A stretch of 64,000 nucleotides of DNA from Vallitalea maricola (GTDB lineage: Bacteria > Bacillota > Clostridia > Lachnospirales > Vallitaleaceae). The stretch spans positions 73,965-137,964 of the forward strand of contig NZ_BTPU01000020.1 in NCBI RefSeq assembly GCF_036985595.1, in the 5' to 3' direction. Position numbers and translations under genes: made by a program. Below the pieces are notes generated by a model that was not told where the DNA came from, searched no databases, and saw only the letters and a list, made by a program, of their open reading frames with translations. This document shows, piece by piece, positions 51,881-60,923 of the stretch. Position 1 is the stretch's first letter, and the number at the start of each line of letters is the position of its first letter.

Positions 51881-52913
51881 TATAGTTGATTACATAAAGG
51901 AAATTGAGAACAAAGTTTCAATTGATGAAGGTATCATAGCAATAGAACAATATTTGATAAATGTATATTTTGAAGGTCCAATATCAAATAAAGAATTGGC
52001 GAGGAAATTATGTTTGCCTATACCACTAATAGTAGCTATCAAGAAAGAGTTTATAAAGGTTGGTATCATGAAACAGAATAGTGGGATAACCATGACGCCA
52101 AAGGGAAACGCTTATGTTGAAAATGACTTGGGGTATCAAGGTTTGAACAAAGTACTTTTTAATAAACTTAATAAAGGGTTATGTAATGTTGAAGAAACTT
52201 TCTTAGAAGAAATACTAATAATAGAAAAAATATTTAAGGGTAGACCTAATCCAGATTTTTCTATTGATCAAACTCATTGTACTTACATGACTAGTTTGAA
52301 AAGGAGTCTATTAGCACTTAAAAACAATACACTTATAAATAAAAAGATTTTATGTGTAGGAGATGATGACCTTGTTAGTGTGTCTTTAGGATTATTATTA
52401 AGAAAATTATATGGAGATGGTTATAAAAGTAAATCTGAAATTCATGTAATAGATATTGATGAAAGATATCTTGGTTATATTAATAAAATATCACATAAAT
52501 ATGATTTACCTATAACGTGCCATAAAATGGATCTCAGAAATAGTATGAATAAAGAACTTATTCATAAGTTTGATTGTTTTTATACAGATCCACCTTATAC
52601 TATAAATGGGTTGCATTTGTTTTTATCAAGGGGTATTTCTGCACTTAAGAAAATCAAAGGGCTTCCAATCTTCTTTTCATTTGCCCATAAATCATATGAT
52701 TATTCTTTTGAAATGATGAAAAAGTTTAATGAGATGGGACTGAGTGTATATAGAATAATGCCTAAGTTCAATGTATATGAAGGGGCAAGTATTATAGGAA
52801 ATATAGGTCAGCTTATAATTTTAAAAACTACTTCTTATACTGATATTAATATTGAAGAGGATACATATTATAAAGAGTGTTTATATACCAAAGAAGTTAA
52901 GAGAAGTAAGTAA
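51873..52913 (+). CDS. bpsA: Branched-chain polyamine synthase
   Basis: 346 residues from GTG. An N-terminal winged-helix-like region (PISNKELARKLCLPIPLIVAIKKEFIKVGIM) precedes a Rossmann aminopropyl-transferase core with the DUF43/BpsA signatures: ILCVGDDDLVSVSLGLLLRKLYG (GDDD), VIDIDERYLGYI, MDLRNSM, DCFYTDPPYTINGLHLFLSRGISALKKIKG. BpsA adds aminopropyl groups from decarboxylated SAM to the N4 of spermidine, making branched polyamines that stabilise nucleic acids in thermophiles. Homologues occur in some Clostridia. It depends on translation of the 27-residue ORF in front. Confidence 0.85.
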   Translation: MISIVDYIKEIENKVSIDEGIIAIEQYLINVYFEGPISNKELARKLCLPIPLIVAIKKEFIKVGIMKQNSGITMTPKGNAYVENDLGYQGLNKVLFNKLNKGLCNVEETFLEEILIIEKIFKGRPNPDFSIDQTHCTYMTSLKRSLLALKNNTLINKKILCVGDDDLVSVSLGLLLRKLYGDGYKSKSEIHVIDIDERYLGYINKISHKYDLPITCHKMDLRNSMNKELIHKFDCFYTDPPYTINGLHLFLSRGISALKKIKGLPIFFSFAHKSYDYSFEMMKKFNEMGLSVYRIMPKFNVYEGASIIGNIGQLIILKTTSYTDINIEEDTYYKECLYTKEVKRSK

Positions 52914-52921
52914 TATAAAAG

Positions 52922-52969
52922 GGCAACAGTTTGAAAACCAGTAATATATTGGGTATTCAAACTGTTGCC
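52922..52969. terminator. Bidirectional terminator between bpsA and the PrcB-like gene
   Basis: GGCAACAGTTTGAA (52922-52935) and TTCAAACTGTTGCC (52956-52969) form a perfect 14-bp stem. The T run is on the minus strand side, so it mainly ends the convergent PrcB-like gene. Confidence 0.8.
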
Positions 52970-52995
52970 TTAAGTATGATAATAAATAAACGTTT

Positions 52996-53475
52996 TTACT
53001 TATAATAAATTGGCAAGAATAAATCATTTGTTCTTATGATTACATATGGATACGTAATACTCATAGTAACAATGTCATCTTCACCAGGACTTAATAACTC
53101 AGTTGAGATTACAATATGATCTTGGGATTCGTATAATTCATTTACTTGTATATTATATCCTCCTGTTCTTTGTTCGCCATATCCGACAGCTATATATAAA
53201 TATTGTCCATCTCTGAAGCTAAGTCTGAATGGGTTGAATTTTAAAATGTCAACGTTTTGTTTTATTACATCTTGCACATTTTCATCATCTACTACAGTAT
53301 ATTCCATATCCGTAACTTTATTAGAATCTTTAATTGATTCTTCGATGTAATTTAAATTGATTTCTGTTGGAGTGTCAACATAATAGTCTGATGCAGCAAA
53401 TACAGTAGATGCCCCTAACAGTAACAAAACAGCTGTTAGTACAAAGAATTTTTGTACATTAAAAACCTTACTCAT
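52996..53475 (-). CDS. Secreted PrcB-like protein
   Basis: 159 residues, GAGGAGG upstream on the minus strand. A signal peptide (FFVLTAVLLLLGASTVFAA) ends about residue 28. The C-terminal domain YLYIAVGYGEQRTGGYNIQVNELYESQDHIVISTELLSPGEDDIVTMSITYPYVIIRTND is the PrcB C-terminal pattern. PrcB of Treponema helps maturation of the PrtP protease; most Bacillota members have no assigned partner, and none is seen here. Confidence 0.8.
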   Translation of the reverse strand: MSKVFNVQKFFVLTAVLLLLGASTVFAASDYYVDTPTEINLNYIEESIKDSNKVTDMEYTVVDDENVQDVIKQNVDILKFNPFRLSFRDGQYLYIAVGYGEQRTGGYNIQVNELYESQDHIVISTELLSPGEDDIVTMSITYPYVIIRTNDLFLPIYYK

Positions 53476-53679
53476 AATCTAAATTCCTCCTCATAAAAAT
53501 GATTGTATTTCGAAATACTTTACTTATGATAACACTAAGATAATTATAGAACAATATATAATGTGAAAATAATACGAATATTTAGTTTTGACGCAATATT
53601 TATTTATAATATTAATATTATTCAGAAAAAAATATTATTTCTATTGTCCTATAATAATTTCACCTCAATTCTAGTTTTT

Positions 53680-53943
53680 AAAAGTTCAGGAATTATTAGA
53701 TTAAAAGCATTATTAACTTATATTTTACTGGATATAAATCTTATGATACTAAGGCTGCTACGGGATACTTTCCACCGAAAGAGCAGTCTTTTAAGGTTAC
53801 ATAGTAATCGTCTTGTTCTTTCAGTTTTGCATACATTTATCAATATATGGGTATTTTTTTATATAGTCATCTGTAATCCTCCATTCATTATTTTGATTAT
53901 ACAGAATGTAATGCTGATAAATATACCATATTTTACAAAATAA
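53680..53943 (-). pseudogene. Decayed gene of unknown family
   Basis: The minus strand reads, across two frames and internal stops, YNQNNEWRITDDYIKKYPYIDK then KEQDDYYVTLKDCSFGGKYPV, with normal codon-like composition. This looks like a dead hypothetical gene. A 126-codon plus-strand frame (53563-53943) covers it but is a hydrophobic shadow with no ribosome binding site, and I do not count it. The rest of the 53476-54103 gap holds no other gene. Confidence 0.45.
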
Positions 53944-53989
53944 ATGCAGTATAATATTTATAATTTTATAATAATTAAAAAATATTATA

Positions 53990-54016
53990 AGTCAGAAAAA
54001 AGAATTTATTCTGACT
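53990..54016. terminator. Hairpin upstream of the second serine hydrolase
   Basis: AGTCAGAA (53990-53997) and TTCTGACT (54009-54016) form a perfect 8-bp stem. Confidence 0.5.
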
Positions 54017-54103
54017 AAATTCGACTAACAAAAAAATGATATGCTTTCAACTGATAATAAGATATAATTATGTAATATATATTTTTAAATGGAGATGATT
54101 ATA

Positions 54104-55030
54104 ATGAATAATAAATTATTGAATGATACTATTTCATCAATTAAAGAACAAAACCTTGACGTATTGAATATAGTAGTTCGTCAAGATGGTAATATAATTG
54201 CTAAACACGATTTTGTAGAAGAAAAACCTATTTTATTGTGGTCGGTAAGTAAAACATTTACGTCAATGGGAGTTGGGATTGCAATATCTGAAGGTTATTT
54301 TAAAATTAATGACCATATCATAGATTTTTTTCCTGAAATTCCACAAGGAAAAATTAATGAGTATACTAAAAAAATAACTATACATGATTTGCTTTGTATG
54401 GGTTCTGGACATACAGAATGTCCAATTGAAAAGGCGGATTGGAGTAATGGAAATACCCATGATATCTGTCAGCTTTTTTTTGATGAACCAGTGGTTTTTG
54501 AACCGGGAATTCATTTTACATATGATAATTCTGCAACTTATATGCTTTCAAAAATAATAAAAATAACTACAGGTACTAGCCTAGATGAATATCTTGATAA
54601 AAAGATATTTCAATATTTGAATATCCCAAAACCAAAATGGGATACTTGTCCAAATGGAATACCTCAAGGATTTTCTGGTCTGCACTTAACAGCAGATCAA
54701 TTATCTAGATTCGGACAATTAATTCTTGATAAAGGAGTTTGGAAGGATAAGCAACTCATTCCTACAAGGTATATAGAACAAGCAACATCTGTCCAAATTG
54801 AAACCAGTGATTTTAACCCATACTTTGCCACAGAAGATCATCATCAAGGATATGGGTATCAAATATGGATGAACTCATACCCTAACTCATATCGTATGGA
54901 TGGTTTATATGGTAACTATGTTGTAATGCTTCCAGATAAGAATGCAGTCATAACCTATGTTTCAAATGAGCAGCAAAATATGACAGGAGTCCTAGAACTT
55001 ACCTGGAACACATTAGTTGATAAATTATAA
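54104..55030 (+). CDS. Serine hydrolase, beta-lactamase fold (second copy)
   Basis: 308 residues from the ATG at 54104 (GGAG nine bases upstream). SxxK is SVSK (residues 47-50, LWSVSKTFTSMG), YxN is YDN (FTYDNSATYMLS), and GNYVVMLPD occupies the third-motif region. It resembles the protein at 9126 in layout but is too different to be a recent duplicate. No signal peptide. It could be an esterase or a DD-peptidase-like enzyme. Single gene. Confidence 0.8.
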   Translation: MNNKLLNDTISSIKEQNLDVLNIVVRQDGNIIAKHDFVEEKPILLWSVSKTFTSMGVGIAISEGYFKINDHIIDFFPEIPQGKINEYTKKITIHDLLCMGSGHTECPIEKADWSNGNTHDICQLFFDEPVVFEPGIHFTYDNSATYMLSKIIKITTGTSLDEYLDKKIFQYLNIPKPKWDTCPNGIPQGFSGLHLTADQLSRFGQLILDKGVWKDKQLIPTRYIEQATSVQIETSDFNPYFATEDHHQGYGYQIWMNSYPNSYRMDGLYGNYVVMLPDKNAVITYVSNEQQNMTGVLELTWNTLVDKL

Positions 55031-55138
55031 AAGTACTAAAAATTTCTTGGATTTTTATATAATAAAATCTAAAATAGCTAATAGTATTTCTAAATAGAAG
55101 AAAAAGTGTTTTTGTGATTATATTGAAAGGGACTTATT

Positions 55139-55244
55139 GCAAAATAGTATATGTATATGTGAAGTAGTGAGGCAGGACGCCGAACCCAGCTTTTTGCTCA
55201 GGACGAGCAAGTAGCTGGTGAAACATATACATATACTATTCTGC
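55139..55244. repeat. Long inverted-repeat element with structured core
   Basis: A 22-bp arm at 55139-55160 and its complement at 55223-55244 differ at one base only. The 62-base interior is itself structured: CCAGCT (about 55186-55191) with AGCTGG (55213-55218), and inside it TTGCTC with GAGCAA around AGGAC. A further imperfect stem (55099-55114 with 55261-55275) surrounds the whole. GC content of the core is far higher than the neighbourhood. It could be a MITE-like element or a structured RNA. Confidence 0.7.
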
Positions 55245-55392
55245 ATAAACCAAGTCAGAACAAAACTCTTTTTCTGACTTACTTGTATTTACTAAACTTA
55301 AATGAAATTAATATTATCACAATGTATATTATATGCTATAATTAATTACAATATTGATAAGAAAACATTAGAAAAGCGTAAAGGGGAACAAT

Positions 55393-56085
55393 ATGCATAA
55401 CACGATTCTTGTTGCTGAGGACAACTGTGAAATATCTAAAGTAATAAAATTATATCTTGAGGTTGAGGGTTATCAGGTATTTATTGCAGATAACGGGCTT
55501 GACGGTCTTTCATTAGTAAAAGAAAATAAGATTGATCTTGCAATTCTTGATATTATGATGCCAAAAATGGACGGCTATGAGCTTACCCGTGAAATAAGAA
55601 AAATCAGTAATATCCCTATCTTGATTTTATCTGCTAAGAATGAAGATATTGATAAAATTCTAGGACTTAACATGGGTGCTGATGATTACATAACTAAGCC
55701 ATTTAATCCCCTTGAAATTGTTGCTAGGGTAAATGCTGCTCTAAGAAGGCATTACCAATTAAGTGGTAACGAAAAGAATAGTGGTATATTGAATCTAGGA
55801 GAGTTAACTCTTGATACAAACAACTGCCGCCTGGTTAAGCAGGAACAAGAAATACCATTGACAGCTACAGAATTCAAAATTCTTGCATTACTAATGAGGG
55901 TACCTGAACGAATCTTTTCAAAAGTACAGATAATAGAACATATAAAAGGTGAATACTTTGAAACCGATGATAATTCCGTTACGGTGCATATATCTCACTT
56001 GCGTGAAAAAATCGGTATGAATAGAAATGGTAATCAATATATAAAAACTGTGAAAGGTTTGGGATATAAAATTGAAGATAAGTAA
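55393..56085 (+). CDS. OmpR-type response regulator
   Basis: 230 residues. The receiver domain begins ILVAEDNCEISKVIKLYLEVEGY, with phospho-Asp in LAILDIMMPKMDGYELTREI, and the Lys in YITKPFNPLE. The C-terminal winged helix is of the OmpR class (LTATEFKILALLMRVPERIFSKVQIIEHIKGE...VHISHLREKIG). It overlaps the kinase gene by 14 bp. It probably controls the dlt-like operon 2.4 kb downstream, where tandem repeats are seen. Confidence 0.95.
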   Translation: MHNTILVAEDNCEISKVIKLYLEVEGYQVFIADNGLDGLSLVKENKIDLAILDIMMPKMDGYELTREIRKISNIPILILSAKNEDIDKILGLNMGADDYITKPFNPLEIVARVNAALRRHYQLSGNEKNSGILNLGELTLDTNNCRLVKQEQEIPLTATEFKILALLMRVPERIFSKVQIIEHIKGEYFETDDNSVTVHISHLREKIGMNRNGNQYIKTVKGLGYKIEDK

Positions 56086-57667
56086 TAAAAGGCTGGGTTT
56101 CTTTGGAATAATAGTCCGCAATTTTATCATATTTACTGTGAGTGTTTTAGCAGTTCTTATTATTGCATGTATTATCGGAATTGCTGTAATATATTTCGAT
56201 TTTGCTAATTATTATTCTGCCCATTTTGAGGATAGTAAAGAGCTTTTTATCGAGGGTAATTATGATTCTTTTCAGCGGGAAAGATTACTTGGAGAAAACG
56301 GTTTTTTTACTGTTTTTGATGATAAGAACAATGTAATCTATAGAAGTGAAGGTGCTGAATCTTTTGTTTTAACTAAGAAGCAAGTGGATTTGATACCGGA
56401 GAGTGAAGCTGGACTTACAATATCAATAGATGAATATATAGGTCAAGATGATAACAAATACATCATTGTTGCATATGAAACAGTAGATGAAGAAGATAAT
56501 ACTATCAAATCAAATATAATACTTGATAGTAATTTTAATATATTATTCTCAGATATCCCCAATATAGAAAAAAGACTTTCAGAATCGGACTTCAACCTTT
56601 TAACAGGAAAATATAAAGATGATATTAATATCTCAAAGTTAAGTTATACTAGTAAAAATGGAAAAACATATAATGTGGTTTTTTGCCGTAACGTTGATTC
56701 CGATAACTTGAATACCTCTATGAAGGTTATTAATTACATTGGGATTGCTTATCTAGTATTTTTTGTTGTTGCAGTATTGTTTTTTGTAATCAGTCTGAAT
56801 AAAAAAGTAAAAGAACCTCTCTTGCTTTTAGGTAACGCAATAAAGCACATTGCAGAAGGTAAGACTGATAAGATTATAAAATACAAAGGACCTAGAGAAT
56901 TTGAAGAGATCTGTAACAGCTTCAATGATATGGCTTTGAAATTACACGAAACAGAAAAGAAACGTATTGGGGTAGAACAGGAAAAACAAAAGATGCTGGC
57001 TGACATTTCTCATGACTTAAAAACACCTATAACGGTTATTCAAGGATATGCAAAAGCTGTAGCTGATAAAAAAGTAAACGACAACGAGCGTAGTGAATAT
57101 CTCAATACCATATACAAAAAGTCCAATTCACTAGCAGAGCTTATTAATACATTCAGTGAATATAGTAAGCTTGAAAGACCAGATTTCAAAATCCAGACTG
57201 TAAAAACAAACATCAGTGAATTCGCAAGAAATTATCTCATAGATAAGTATGAGGAACTAGAATTCTTAGGTTTTGAGCTTGATATTCAAATACCAGATGA
57301 AGTTATTTATTGTATGCTGGACGAATTTCAGATGAAGCGTGTATTTGAAAATATTATCTCAAATACTGTAAAATATAATGAGAAGGGTACTATCATATCC
57401 TTTGTTCTAGAAAGACTAGATGATAAATGTATCATTCGTATCGGAGACAATGGTATTGGAATTACTGATGACCTAAAGAAAACTATATTTAATCCATTTT
57501 CAATGGGTGATTCCTCACGTAGCAAACTGAAAGGTTCTGGATTGGGAATGGCTATAGTCAAGAAAATCGTTACTGCTCATAGAGGAACAATTGAACTTAT
57601 ACAAGAAAAGTTGGAGGGGCTATCTGTGGTATATGAAATAACTTTCCCCCTAACAGAAGAGGAATAA
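56072..57667 (+). CDS. Sensor histidine kinase
   Basis: 531 residues from TTG overlapping the regulator gene. Two membrane helices (about residues 15-40 and 225-250) enclose an extracellular sensor of about 190 residues. HAMP (KEPLLLLGNAIKHIAEGKTD) leads to HisKA DISHDLKTPITVIQGYAKAV with the phospho-His, then an HATPase domain (ENIISNTVKYNEKG, GDNGIGITDDLKK, GSGLGMAIVKKIV). The ligand is unknown; related pairs next to dlt genes respond to cationic antimicrobial peptides. Confidence 0.95.
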   Translation: MKISNKRLGFFGIIVRNFIIFTVSVLAVLIIACIIGIAVIYFDFANYYSAHFEDSKELFIEGNYDSFQRERLLGENGFFTVFDDKNNVIYRSEGAESFVLTKKQVDLIPESEAGLTISIDEYIGQDDNKYIIVAYETVDEEDNTIKSNIILDSNFNILFSDIPNIEKRLSESDFNLLTGKYKDDINISKLSYTSKNGKTYNVVFCRNVDSDNLNTSMKVINYIGIAYLVFFVVAVLFFVISLNKKVKEPLLLLGNAIKHIAEGKTDKIIKYKGPREFEEICNSFNDMALKLHETEKKRIGVEQEKQKMLADISHDLKTPITVIQGYAKAVADKKVNDNERSEYLNTIYKKSNSLAELINTFSEYSKLERPDFKIQTVKTNISEFARNYLIDKYEELEFLGFELDIQIPDEVIYCMLDEFQMKRVFENIISNTVKYNEKGTIISFVLERLDDKCIIRIGDNGIGITDDLKKTIFNPFSMGDSSRSKLKGSGLGMAIVKKIVTAHRGTIELIQEKLEGLSVVYEITFPLTEEE

Positions 57668-57671
57668 TAAT

Positions 57672-58328
57672 ATGTTAATAAAAGTTAATGAAGTCACCTT
57701 ATTTTATCAAAAATATGGTTCAGGAAATCCTTTGATCATGCTTCATGGGAATGGTGAAACACACGAGATTTTTAATAGGTCAATTTCACTTTTACAAGAA
57801 TATTTTACTGTGTATGCTATTGACTTCCGAGATCATGGAAATAGCTCTAAGGTATCTGAGCTGCATTATGAAGACCATGCTAAGGATATCTATGAATTCA
57901 TTAATCAGCTTAATATCAAAAATTCTATATACTATGGTTTTAGTGATGGAGGAATTGTAGGGCTTATGCTTGCGTCAGAATATCCGAATTTGTTTTCAAA
58001 GCTTATTGTCAGTGGTCCTAACATTAATCCAAAAGGGTTGAGGATTTGTTCAAGACTCATGATGAAGTTAATATATATAATAAAAAAATCTCAAAAGGTT
58101 AAGATGATGTTACAAGAACCCAATATATCTTTGCCTGACCTTTCAAAAATTAAGGTACCTACTTACATAACTGGAGGAAGTTTTGACGTTATTACTAAAA
58201 AACATCTTTGTTTAATTCATGAAAACGTAAAAAATAGTATATTAAAAATCTTTAAGTATCATACTCATACCAATTATATTGTAGATAGTGATATTATTGG
58301 TAAATACATCATTGAAGTATGTAAATAA
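57672..58328 (+). CDS. Alpha/beta hydrolase
   Basis: 218 residues, GAGG upstream, five bp after the kinase stop. LHGNGETHEIFNRS is the oxyanion-hole region (HGNG), YGFSDGGIVGLML holds the nucleophile elbow GFSDG, IKVPTYITGGSFDVI has the acid, and YHTHTNYIVDS the His. Short compared with most esterases (about 270), so the cap domain is reduced. Co-transcription with the two-component genes suggests an envelope or signalling role, but no substrate is implied. Confidence 0.85.
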   Translation: MLIKVNEVTLFYQKYGSGNPLIMLHGNGETHEIFNRSISLLQEYFTVYAIDFRDHGNSSKVSELHYEDHAKDIYEFINQLNIKNSIYYGFSDGGIVGLMLASEYPNLFSKLIVSGPNINPKGLRICSRLMMKLIYIIKKSQKVKMMLQEPNISLPDLSKIKVPTYITGGSFDVITKKHLCLIHENVKNSILKIFKYHTHTNYIVDSDIIGKYIIEVCK

Positions 58329-58340
58329 ACTATTTGAATT

Positions 58341-58368
58341 AAGATTGTCTGAGAAGCAATCTTTTTTT
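58341..58368 (+). terminator. Terminator of the two-component operon
   Basis: AAGATTG (58341-58347) with CAATCTT (58357-58363), Ts to 58368. Confidence 0.88.
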
Positions 58369-58386
58369 GTTGTTTTTATTAGAGTA

Positions 58387-58428
58387 ACATTAAGAAATCT
58401 TAATGTAACATTTAAGAAATTTTAATGT
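58387..58428 (+). promoter_or_regulatory. Tandem operator repeats before the dlt-like operon
   Basis: ACATTAAGAAATCTTAATGT (58387-58406) is a perfect 20-bp palindrome. It is repeated one helical register later as ACATTTAAGAAATTTTAATGT (58408-58428), spacing about 21 bp. Direct repeats two helical turns apart suit an OmpR-type regulator, such as the one at 55393. Confidence 0.7.
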
Positions 58429-58489
58429 TTATTTTGAGATAATTTAATTTTAAGATGATAAACTATGTTCATAGCTTGGAGGTGAGGTT

Positions 58490-59167
58490 GTGAAAGTATT
58501 AGCAATAATTAAAGATATTGATGTAAATAATACAGAACGATTCAATGTATCTTTAATGCCAAAAGAGAGGCAAGAACGTGTAGAACTTTTTACTGATAAG
58601 AAGAAAAGAAAACGATTTTTAGCTGCGGAACAAGCAGCTTCCCAATTCACCGCCATAAGCTTTGGTATTCCTGTTTCAAAATTTAGTGGAGGTATCGGTG
58701 AAAAACCTTACTTGAAGGATTATCCAGATATCTCAGTAAGTCGTTCATATGCTGGGGAGTATATTGTTATAGCCGCTGAACATTCATACAATATTGGTGT
58801 TGATTGCGAGGCGGTACAAGAATTTAATAATAATATTGTAAAATATTTTTTTACTCATAGAGAAAGTGAATATATTGAATCATCAAAAGATAGAAATACA
58901 GCATTTACCTTGCTGTGGACTAGAAAAGAAAGTTTTATTAAATGTATCGGAAGAGGAATAGATTATCCTATTAATACAATTGATGTGACACCAAGAGAAG
59001 ATATAGATAATATTCACAGTGATAGACCAATATTTTCTGAGAATGACAAAGTAAATGATTATTATATTAACAGTTATATTTTTGAAAAACTTGTTATATC
59101 AGTTTGCAGTGATAATAATGATGCTTTTCCCATATTAGACCATATTTATAAAGGAGCAGTCAAATGA
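58490..59167 (+). CDS. Sfp-type 4'-phosphopantetheinyl transferase
   Basis: 225 residues from GTG with GGAGGTG upstream. The ACPS/PPTase motifs are IGVDCE (102-107) and LLWTRKESFIKCIGRG (141-156, with the WxxKE and the second Lys). It attaches the coenzyme A arm to a carrier serine. It overlaps the adenylation gene by four bases, so its target is almost certainly the operon's own carrier protein; it could also act on the ACP at 4705. Standard dlt operons lack a dedicated transferase. Confidence 0.9.
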   Translation: MKVLAIIKDIDVNNTERFNVSLMPKERQERVELFTDKKKRKRFLAAEQAASQFTAISFGIPVSKFSGGIGEKPYLKDYPDISVSRSYAGEYIVIAAEHSYNIGVDCEAVQEFNNNIVKYFFTHRESEYIESSKDRNTAFTLLWTRKESFIKCIGRGIDYPINTIDVTPREDIDNIHSDRPIFSENDKVNDYYINSYIFEKLVISVCSDNNDAFPILDHIYKGAVK

Positions 59168-60675
59168 ATAAAACCATACTTGATTTTTTTGATAAAACAG
59201 TAAGCTTATATCCAGAGAATGTAGCTGTTGGAGACAGTGAGTCTGAGATTACCTATAAATTACTACAAGAAAAGGCTAAAATAATAGGTTCTACAATTGC
59301 AGAAAATGATTTGATAAAAAAGCCTATTGCAATTCTTATGAATCGCAATATTAATGTTACTGCTGCTATGTTAGGGGTTCTGTACAGCGGAAATTTTTAT
59401 GTAGTTCTTGACTGTGATTCACCTTTTGATAGACTAGCAAAGATAATGGATACCCTTACACCAGCAGCAGTCATATATGAATCAGAATTCCATGACGTAG
59501 TAAATAATTTTCAAGTTGAATGTCATAAGATGGATTTTGGAGAAATTATGAAAAAACAAGTAAAGAGTGAGTTGCTTGATAAAGTCCGTTCTCAGATTCT
59601 TTCCACAGATCCTGCATATTCAATATTTACTTCAGGGTCAACAGGAAATCCAAAAGGTGCGTTGCTTACTCATCAGAACGTTATAAGTTACATTGATTGG
59701 TTCATTACTTGTTTTAAGATAGATGAGAAAATAGTATTTGGTTCTCAAACACCACTTTATTTCAGTATGTCAGTTACTGATATGTTTGCTTCGTTTTTTA
59801 CTGGTAGTGCATATCAGATGATACCTAAGGAGTTTTTTACATTCCCAATCAAGCTAATAGAATTTATGAATAAGCGAAGGATAAATACAATCTATTGGGT
59901 ACCATCAGCTCTAGGAATTGCAGCTAAATTAGATTTATTCAAATATTGTAAACCTAAGTACCTTGAAAAAGCTCTGTTTGCTGGAGAGGTCATGCCATTA
60001 AAATATCTTAATTATTGGAAAAAGCATTTTCCACACTTAATGTATGCTAATCTGTTTGGACCTACTGAAACTACAGATATTTGTGCATATTACATTGTTA
60101 ACCGAGATTTTTTAGATACACAGACTTTACCTATAGGTATAGCTTGTAGTAACTGCCGTTTGTTTGTTGTGGATGAGAATGGCAATGAAGTACCAAGAGG
60201 AGCAGAGGGAGAGTTATATGTTTCTGGACCTTTTATAGCTAAGGGATATTACAAAAATAGAGAAAAGACTGCTCAGGTTTTCGTGCAGAATCCATTACAG
60301 AATGATTATCCTGAGATAGTTTATAAAACTGGTGACTTAGTAAGACAAAATGAATACGGTGAGTTCGAGTATATAGGTAGAAAAGATTTTCAGATAAAAC
60401 ATATGGGCTATCGTATTGAAACTGGAGAGATAGAAGCTGCTTTTGGAGCTGTAGAAGGAATAGAGCTTGCAATTTGTATCTATGATAGTGAAGATGATAA
60501 GTTAATATTGGCTTATGAAGGTAAAGAAGAGATTACAAGTGTTCTTAGAGCAATTGCTGAAAAATCATTGCCAGAATACATGCATCCACATGATTATAAA
60601 GCTTTTGACATTTTTCCCAAGAATGCCAATGGTAAGATAGATAGGAAAAAACTTAAAAATATTATATTAAATTAA
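59164..60675 (+). CDS. DltA-like amino-acid/acyl adenylation enzyme
   Basis: 503 residues, AAAGGAG upstream. AMP-binding core: FTSGSTGNPKGALLTH (155-170), LFGPTETT (297-304), VYKTGDLVR, and the C-terminal GKIDRKKLK lysine. It most resembles DltA, the D-alanine-carrier ligase. At the position where DltA enzymes have Cys in the FCGE motif, this one has Ala (F272-AGEVMP); that Cys shapes D-Ala chirality in DltA. Substrate may therefore be glycine, an L-amino acid or another small acid. It loads the carrier at 60691. Confidence 0.85.
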   Translation: MNKTILDFFDKTVSLYPENVAVGDSESEITYKLLQEKAKIIGSTIAENDLIKKPIAILMNRNINVTAAMLGVLYSGNFYVVLDCDSPFDRLAKIMDTLTPAAVIYESEFHDVVNNFQVECHKMDFGEIMKKQVKSELLDKVRSQILSTDPAYSIFTSGSTGNPKGALLTHQNVISYIDWFITCFKIDEKIVFGSQTPLYFSMSVTDMFASFFTGSAYQMIPKEFFTFPIKLIEFMNKRRINTIYWVPSALGIAAKLDLFKYCKPKYLEKALFAGEVMPLKYLNYWKKHFPHLMYANLFGPTETTDICAYYIVNRDFLDTQTLPIGIACSNCRLFVVDENGNEVPRGAEGELYVSGPFIAKGYYKNREKTAQVFVQNPLQNDYPEIVYKTGDLVRQNEYGEFEYIGRKDFQIKHMGYRIETGEIEAAFGAVEGIELAICIYDSEDDKLILAYEGKEEITSVLRAIAEKSLPEYMHPHDYKAFDIFPKNANGKIDRKKLKNIILN

Positions 60676-60690
60676 AAGGAGTAGATTAGA

Positions 60691-60918
60691 ATGGAAAAAA
60701 TATACAAGATTCTTTCAACAATAATACCAGGAGTAGATTACAAAAATGCAACTAACTTAGTAGATGGCAAAATATTAACATCCCTTAATATAGCAGGACT
60801 TGTAGCAAAGCTTAACTATGAATTTGATATTGAAATTACACCAATTCATCTTGTACCTGAGAATTTCAATTCTGTAGAGAGTATATATAAGCTAGTAGTA
60901 TCACTTGATGGAGAATAA
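60691..60918 (+). CDS. DltC-like carrier protein
   Basis: 75 residues, AAAGGAG upstream. Helical ACP fold with DGKILTSLNIAGLVAKLNYEFDIEITPIHLVPENFNSVESIYKLV; the second part is nearly DltC consensus. Ser31 in TSLN is the predicted phosphopantetheine site; the usual preceding Asp of DSL is Thr. It carries the activated unit from the DltA-like enzyme to the MBOAT. Confidence 0.85.
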   Translation: MEKIYKILSTIIPGVDYKNATNLVDGKILTSLNIAGLVAKLNYEFDIEITPIHLVPENFNSVESIYKLVVSLDGE

Positions 60919-60923
60919 TTGAT

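Noticed and set aside
59164..60675. NRPS adenylation domain
   Set aside because: It is free-standing, pairs with a DltC-like carrier, an MBOAT and an SGNH protein, and has no condensation or thioesterase domain nearby.
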